DNA from: DASUGC01 sp035606665
Lineage (GTDB): Bacteria > Acidobacteriota > Vicinamibacteria > Vicinamibacterales > SCN-69-37
Assembly: GCA_035606665.1 (NCBI GenBank)
Contig: DATNEY010000027.1
Span: 248,001-312,000, forward strand
Reading direction: 5' to 3'
Length of the DNA stretch: 64,000 nucleotides
The translations under genes and the position numbers were made by a program. Under the pieces are notes generated by a model. It had not been told where the DNA came from, ran no database searches, and saw only the letters and a program-made list of their open reading frames with translations. The stretch's first letter is position 1. The number at the start of each line of letters is the position of its first letter. Below, piece by piece: positions 61,228 through 64,000 of the stretch.

Positions 61228-62283
61228 TCAGCGGTGCGCCGGATCGACGCCATCCGGCAGGCGCGCGAGAAAGTGCTGTCGCGCACGAACGACGAGCTTC
61301 GGGTTCTTCACACGCACGGTCAGATCGTGGACCTTCCCGTCGAGCGTCTGTGCGGTGAAACCCAGCAGATAGAGATAGTGCAGCTCGCGCATCACGGAGG
61401 TGAACAGAGAATTGACGTCGTCCGACGACGTCAGCTGCAAGCGGCCGGCGCCGGTTTCTGATGCGAGCTCGGTCAGAAGCCCGGCGCCGCGCGTCCAGCG
61501 CGGGTCATCGATGTTCAGGAAATCCTTCGGCGACGATGCGTTGGACAGCTCGAGGTGATGATGGAGCGTGCATGCGAGCGGCGGACTGGACGACCGTCCG
61601 GGCATGCGCCTGGCGGAGCCGAAGCTGAGGCTGCGCTCGGGCGGCGCGGTGACGATGATGTGAGGCTTGAAGATGACCGCGTACACCATCACGTCTTCGG
61701 CGCGGATTCTGTTCAACAGCTTCGGCCAGCGCATGTCGCTCGCCGTGTCGCATCCGTCCGTGAAGACGACCACCACGCGGCGTCCCGTCTCCAGAAGGAG
61801 TTCGGTGATGCCGGCGTCGATGGCATCCAGGAGACGCGTCGGGTTGCTGAACGGCAAGTCCCTGCGGATCCACGTGAGGAGCCGATCGCGATCGGCCGTG
61901 AACTCCGGACTGATCTCGATGCGGTCGCTGAACCTCCCCACCTTCGCCTTGTCGTCGGGATTCAGCCGGATGACGAACTGCTCCGCCGCGAGCTGTGCCA
62001 GGTTTATCGAGGGCATCATGCTGGCGCTCACGTCGACGAAAGCGACAGCCCGCAGCGGTTGCAGGCCACTCGAGAAAGTCGTGATCGCCTGAGGGCGGCC
62101 GTTGTCCAAAACCGTGAAGTCCTCGCGCTTCAGCTCCGTCACGAGTTCGCCCTGTGTGTCGAACACCGAGACGGGCACCGCGACTGTTTCGATGCGGCCC
62201 CGAAACACCGGCTGCTGGACCTGCTCCACGAGCATCGACACGCCGGCCAGGAGCGGGGCCCAGATGCGCGAGGGCGGGATCAC
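61228..62283 (-). CDS. VWFA-related protein, second copy
   Basis: A 351-residue exported VWA protein. The metal-site motif is complete here: AVAFVDVSASMMPSINLAQL (DVSAS), with VVVVFTDGCDTASDMRWPKL as the later Asp-containing strand. The N terminus has PVSVFDTQGELVTELKREDF, matching the same family as the gene at 49335-51299, but that one has lost DxSxS. The C-terminal HYLYLLGFTAQTLDGKVHDL is also shared. Probably periplasmic or surface-attached. It lies 12 bases before the phosphoribosyltransferase gene. Confidence 0.86.
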   Translation of the reverse strand: MIPPSRIWAPLLAGVSMLVEQVQQPVFRGRIETVAVPVSVFDTQGELVTELKREDFTVLDNGRPQAITTFSSGLQPLRAVAFVDVSASMMPSINLAQLAAEQFVIRLNPDDKAKVGRFSDRIEISPEFTADRDRLLTWIRRDLPFSNPTRLLDAIDAGITELLLETGRRVVVVFTDGCDTASDMRWPKLLNRIRAEDVMVYAVIFKPHIIVTAPPERSLSFGSARRMPGRSSSPPLACTLHHHLELSNASSPKDFLNIDDPRWTRGAGLLTELASETGAGRLQLTSSDDVNSLFTSVMRELHYLYLLGFTAQTLDGKVHDLTVRVKNPKLVVRARQHFLARLPDGVDPAHR

Positions 62284-62327
62284 ATCGAAATGCTACTACC
62301 CGCCCTCCACATCTTCGAGCCCTGTCG

Positions 62328-63092
62328 TCACAGCCGCTTGATATACGAAATCATCACGTTCAGATTGGTCACGACTCCGATGATCTGCACCTTGTCGCCA
62401 ATGGCCAACGCGTCGCACGGTCCATCGAAATTGGTGTTCAAGCTGGCCGCCCCCGCGTAGCCGTTCACGGTCAACTGCAATTGCGGGCAGGAACCTGACA
62501 GGGCTCCGATCGTGCCCTCGATCCAGAACCCGCCGCCGGGAGCATCGCTGAGGATGTTGATGCTGCTGGCGACGACCGTGCCGCCCCCGGCGACGCGGCC
62601 CACCACATCGACCGTCTGGCCCGTCGAGAGCGCCAGGGACTTCTGCGGATCCCCTTTGCGCTTCACGTCAGTGAGGGCGGTCACGTTGACCGTTCGACCG
62701 CCCACCGTCACGTCGAACTCGGGCGGCAGGCCGTTCTTGTTCGTGATTGTTCCGGTCAGGCTGATGGCCGGCGAGACGATGGCGAGCCGGCTCGCATAGA
62801 AACGGCCGGGCTGCTGGGCGCCGGTGACGTCCACCATCAGGCCGTCACGAAGTTCGCTGAACTGGCTGCCGTCCAGAAACACGGTGCTGTTGTCACCCTG
62901 AATCGGTGTCGTGCCGACGTTGAACTGGAATGCTGACCGCGTGCCGGCAAAGCCGCTGATCTGACCGGTCATGCCTGCGCTCGTGGCAGTTGGAGAGGTC
63001 ACGGTGCTCGGTGCCGCTGGATTGTGCAGGTCGCAAGCGGTGATACCGAGCGTGAGGATTGTCACCGTCGCGAACAAGTGAAATCGCCTCAT
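62328..63092 (-). CDS. DUF5666 lipoprotein
   Basis: A 254-residue predicted lipoprotein. The signal ends in lipobox ITAC with Cys20, so the mature protein would be lipid-anchored. The body is OB-fold-like beta repeats consistent with DUF5666: GFAGTRSAFQFNVGTTPIQG, LRDGLMVDVTGAQQPGRFYA and ALSTGQTVDVVGRVAGGGTV. These repeats are frequent in acidobacterial secreted proteins. The ligand is unknown. The 44 bases between it and the VWFA gene show no other feature. Confidence 0.83.
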   Translation of the reverse strand: MRRFHLFATVTILTLGITACDLHNPAAPSTVTSPTATSAGMTGQISGFAGTRSAFQFNVGTTPIQGDNSTVFLDGSQFSELRDGLMVDVTGAQQPGRFYASRLAIVSPAISLTGTITNKNGLPPEFDVTVGGRTVNVTALTDVKRKGDPQKSLALSTGQTVDVVGRVAGGGTVVASSINILSDAPGGGFWIEGTIGALSGSCPQLQLTVNGYAGAASLNTNFDGPCDALAIGDKVQIIGVVTNLNVMISYIKRL

Positions 63093-63324
63093 GGGCTGGT
63101 TGACAGCAAACGCCGTTCCATCCCCGGATCACGCGGAGATCACTACGTATTGCAACAAATCCGCTTTTTCGGAGCCGTGTCAAAGGTACCGGTGCGGGTA
63201 AGAACCTACCGAGTCCATGTAGTCGCCGCGCTAAGATCCGCGCACATGTCACAACCAGTTCTCGTCGCTGGAGCAAAGCGACGCCGGACGAGCCGGTGAT
63301 GGCAATGGGCTGCTGTCCCCGATC

Positions 63325-63477
63325 GTGCGGCCCTTCAACGAAGTCGCGGCACGTCTGATGACGCTCGGCTTGTACGCAGCAACGCGGTCAACGGCCTTCC
63401 CGGACTGGAAGAGGGCCGCCGACCGCTTCGCCGTGACACCCGAAAGCGTCGAAGAACACGTCGATCGAATGACGTAG
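63325..63477 (+). CDS. Possible small gene or remnant (50 aa)
   Basis: The 387-base gap 63093-63479 contains one frame that looks protein-like: from a GTG at 63325, VRPFNEVAARLMTLGLYAAT and a charged, helical end ESVEEHVDRMT. The same frame stays open upstream to a stop at 63232 but without a good start codon. It may be a decayed or frame-shifted gene. The start region of DUF5666 and a possible promoter are the only other things in this gap. Confidence 0.3.
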   Translation: MRPFNEVAARLMTLGLYAATRSTAFPDWKRAADRFAVTPESVEEHVDRMT

Positions 63478-63479
63478 CG

Positions 63480-63992
63480 TTATGCCAGGGAGCGCATGAA
63501 CGTCAGTTTGTAACCGTCAGGATCGGAAATCGAAAACGCGCGCATGCCCCACTCGTCCTGCGGCTCCTGATCGAGCGTGCCGCCGCGTGCCTTGATCGCC
63601 GCCGCGTAGCCGTCGATGTCGGGTCCGGTGGTGATGTACATCCGGACGCCCTGCCCCTTCACCCGGTCGCGGCCGAGCTTCCAGTCATCCTGACCGATGT
63701 TGATAGTGACGTCGCCGAGTGTGACGGATCCGCCGCGATAGACGCCTTCAATCTCCCAGTGATCCTTGCGGCCGAAGCCGAGTACGTCGCAGTACCACTT
63801 GATGGTCGCGGCAGCGTCGTTCGCTGTGAAGCCCGGTGTGACGCTGAGCGGCGAATGACCACTGGCGCGCGCGGGCCGGCGGACGGGCGCCGACTTTCTT
63901 GCGGCCTTCGGTTTCGACTTGGGCTTGGATTTCGGACGTGACTTCGACTTGGAAACTCTCGTCTTCGACTTGTTCTTCGATTTCTTTGCCAT
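63480..63992 (-). CDS. VOC (glyoxalase/bleomycin-resistance-like) protein with lysine-rich tail
   Basis: A 170-residue protein. The N-terminal 45 residues are almost all Lys, Ser, Arg, Pro and Ala (MAKKSKNKSKTRVSKSKSRP then KSKPKSKPKAARKS), like histone H1 or other DNA-binding tails. The remainder is a VOC fold: FTANDAAATIKWYCDVLGFG, GGSVTLGDVTINIGQDDW, MYITTGPDIDGYAAAIKARG and FSISDPDGYKLTF. Metal ligands are not clearly all present. It is the last full gene in the window. Its substrate and the purpose of the tail are unknown. Confidence 0.82.
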   Translation of the reverse strand: MAKKSKNKSKTRVSKSKSRPKSKPKSKPKAARKSAPVRRPARASGHSPLSVTPGFTANDAAATIKWYCDVLGFGRKDHWEIEGVYRGGSVTLGDVTINIGQDDWKLGRDRVKGQGVRMYITTGPDIDGYAAAIKARGGTLDQEPQDEWGMRAFSISDPDGYKLTFMRSLA

Positions 63993-64000
63993 GTGGGCGT

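Overview
The window is GC-rich and densely coded, with many 1-4 base gene overlaps. It looks like a chromosomal segment of a Gram-negative, diderm bacterium, most likely an acidobacterium of the Vicinamibacterales type. The clues are a TonB-dependent receptor with a carboxypeptidase-regulatory domain, two VWFA-related secreted proteins, a sortilin/VPS10 beta-propeller protein, a DUF5666 lipoprotein, an NtrY/NtrX pair and a LolA homologue. This assignment is inference from gene content; there is no rRNA in the window.

Bases 1-5000 hold the start of a phosphofructokinase gene cut by the window edge, a tRNA-Ala, a TerC-like membrane protein, an FmdB zinc ribbon, an unknown membrane protein, and a LolA-like carrier with a FtsX/MacB-type permease. 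Bases 5074-10736 are a leftward peptidoglycan operon, nagZ-ldcA-mpl-murB-murA. It combines recycling enzymes with the first two steps of precursor synthesis, and its MurA has Asp where the usual catalytic Cys sits. A GHMP kinase is transcribed divergently from a symmetric -10 box.

Bases 12015-33202 are mostly leftward housekeeping operons: ffh-rpsP-khpA-rimM-trmD-rplS-rnhB followed by thiE and a RodZ-like gene; TPR-RDD-pgpA-cinA-gpsA-ftsY-ribD-ribE-ribBA; and a flippase-like gene with nrdR-DUF4390-ntrY-ntrX. ftcD lies between the last two on the other strand. Bases 33280-37942 run rightward: a DUF4097-like protein, purC, a small Fis-type protein, and groES-groEL with a sigma70 promoter, CIRCE operator and strong terminator.

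Bases 37943-42321 are the accessory segment. A SIR2-like protein with seven TPR units lies between intact groEL and a ~97 bp copy of the groEL 3' region. Divergent from it is a DUF2779 protein with Cas4-like nuclease residues plus a DEDD-type exonuclease motif. This is the best candidate for an undescribed defence locus, but no integrase or transposase is visible.

From 42415 to the end the genes are mainly envelope and secreted functions: a DUF2298 membrane protein, a radical SAM/SPASM enzyme, a LAB_N membrane protein, VPS10, VWFA, a creatininase-like protein with a Gly/Ala-rich insert, an ECF sigma factor with a coiled-coil membrane protein, an outer-membrane barrel, a sorbosone/glucose dehydrogenase-like propeller, a lytic transglycosylase, a TonB receptor, a phosphoribosyltransferase, a second VWFA protein, a DUF5666 lipoprotein and a VOC protein with a lysine-rich, histone-like tail.
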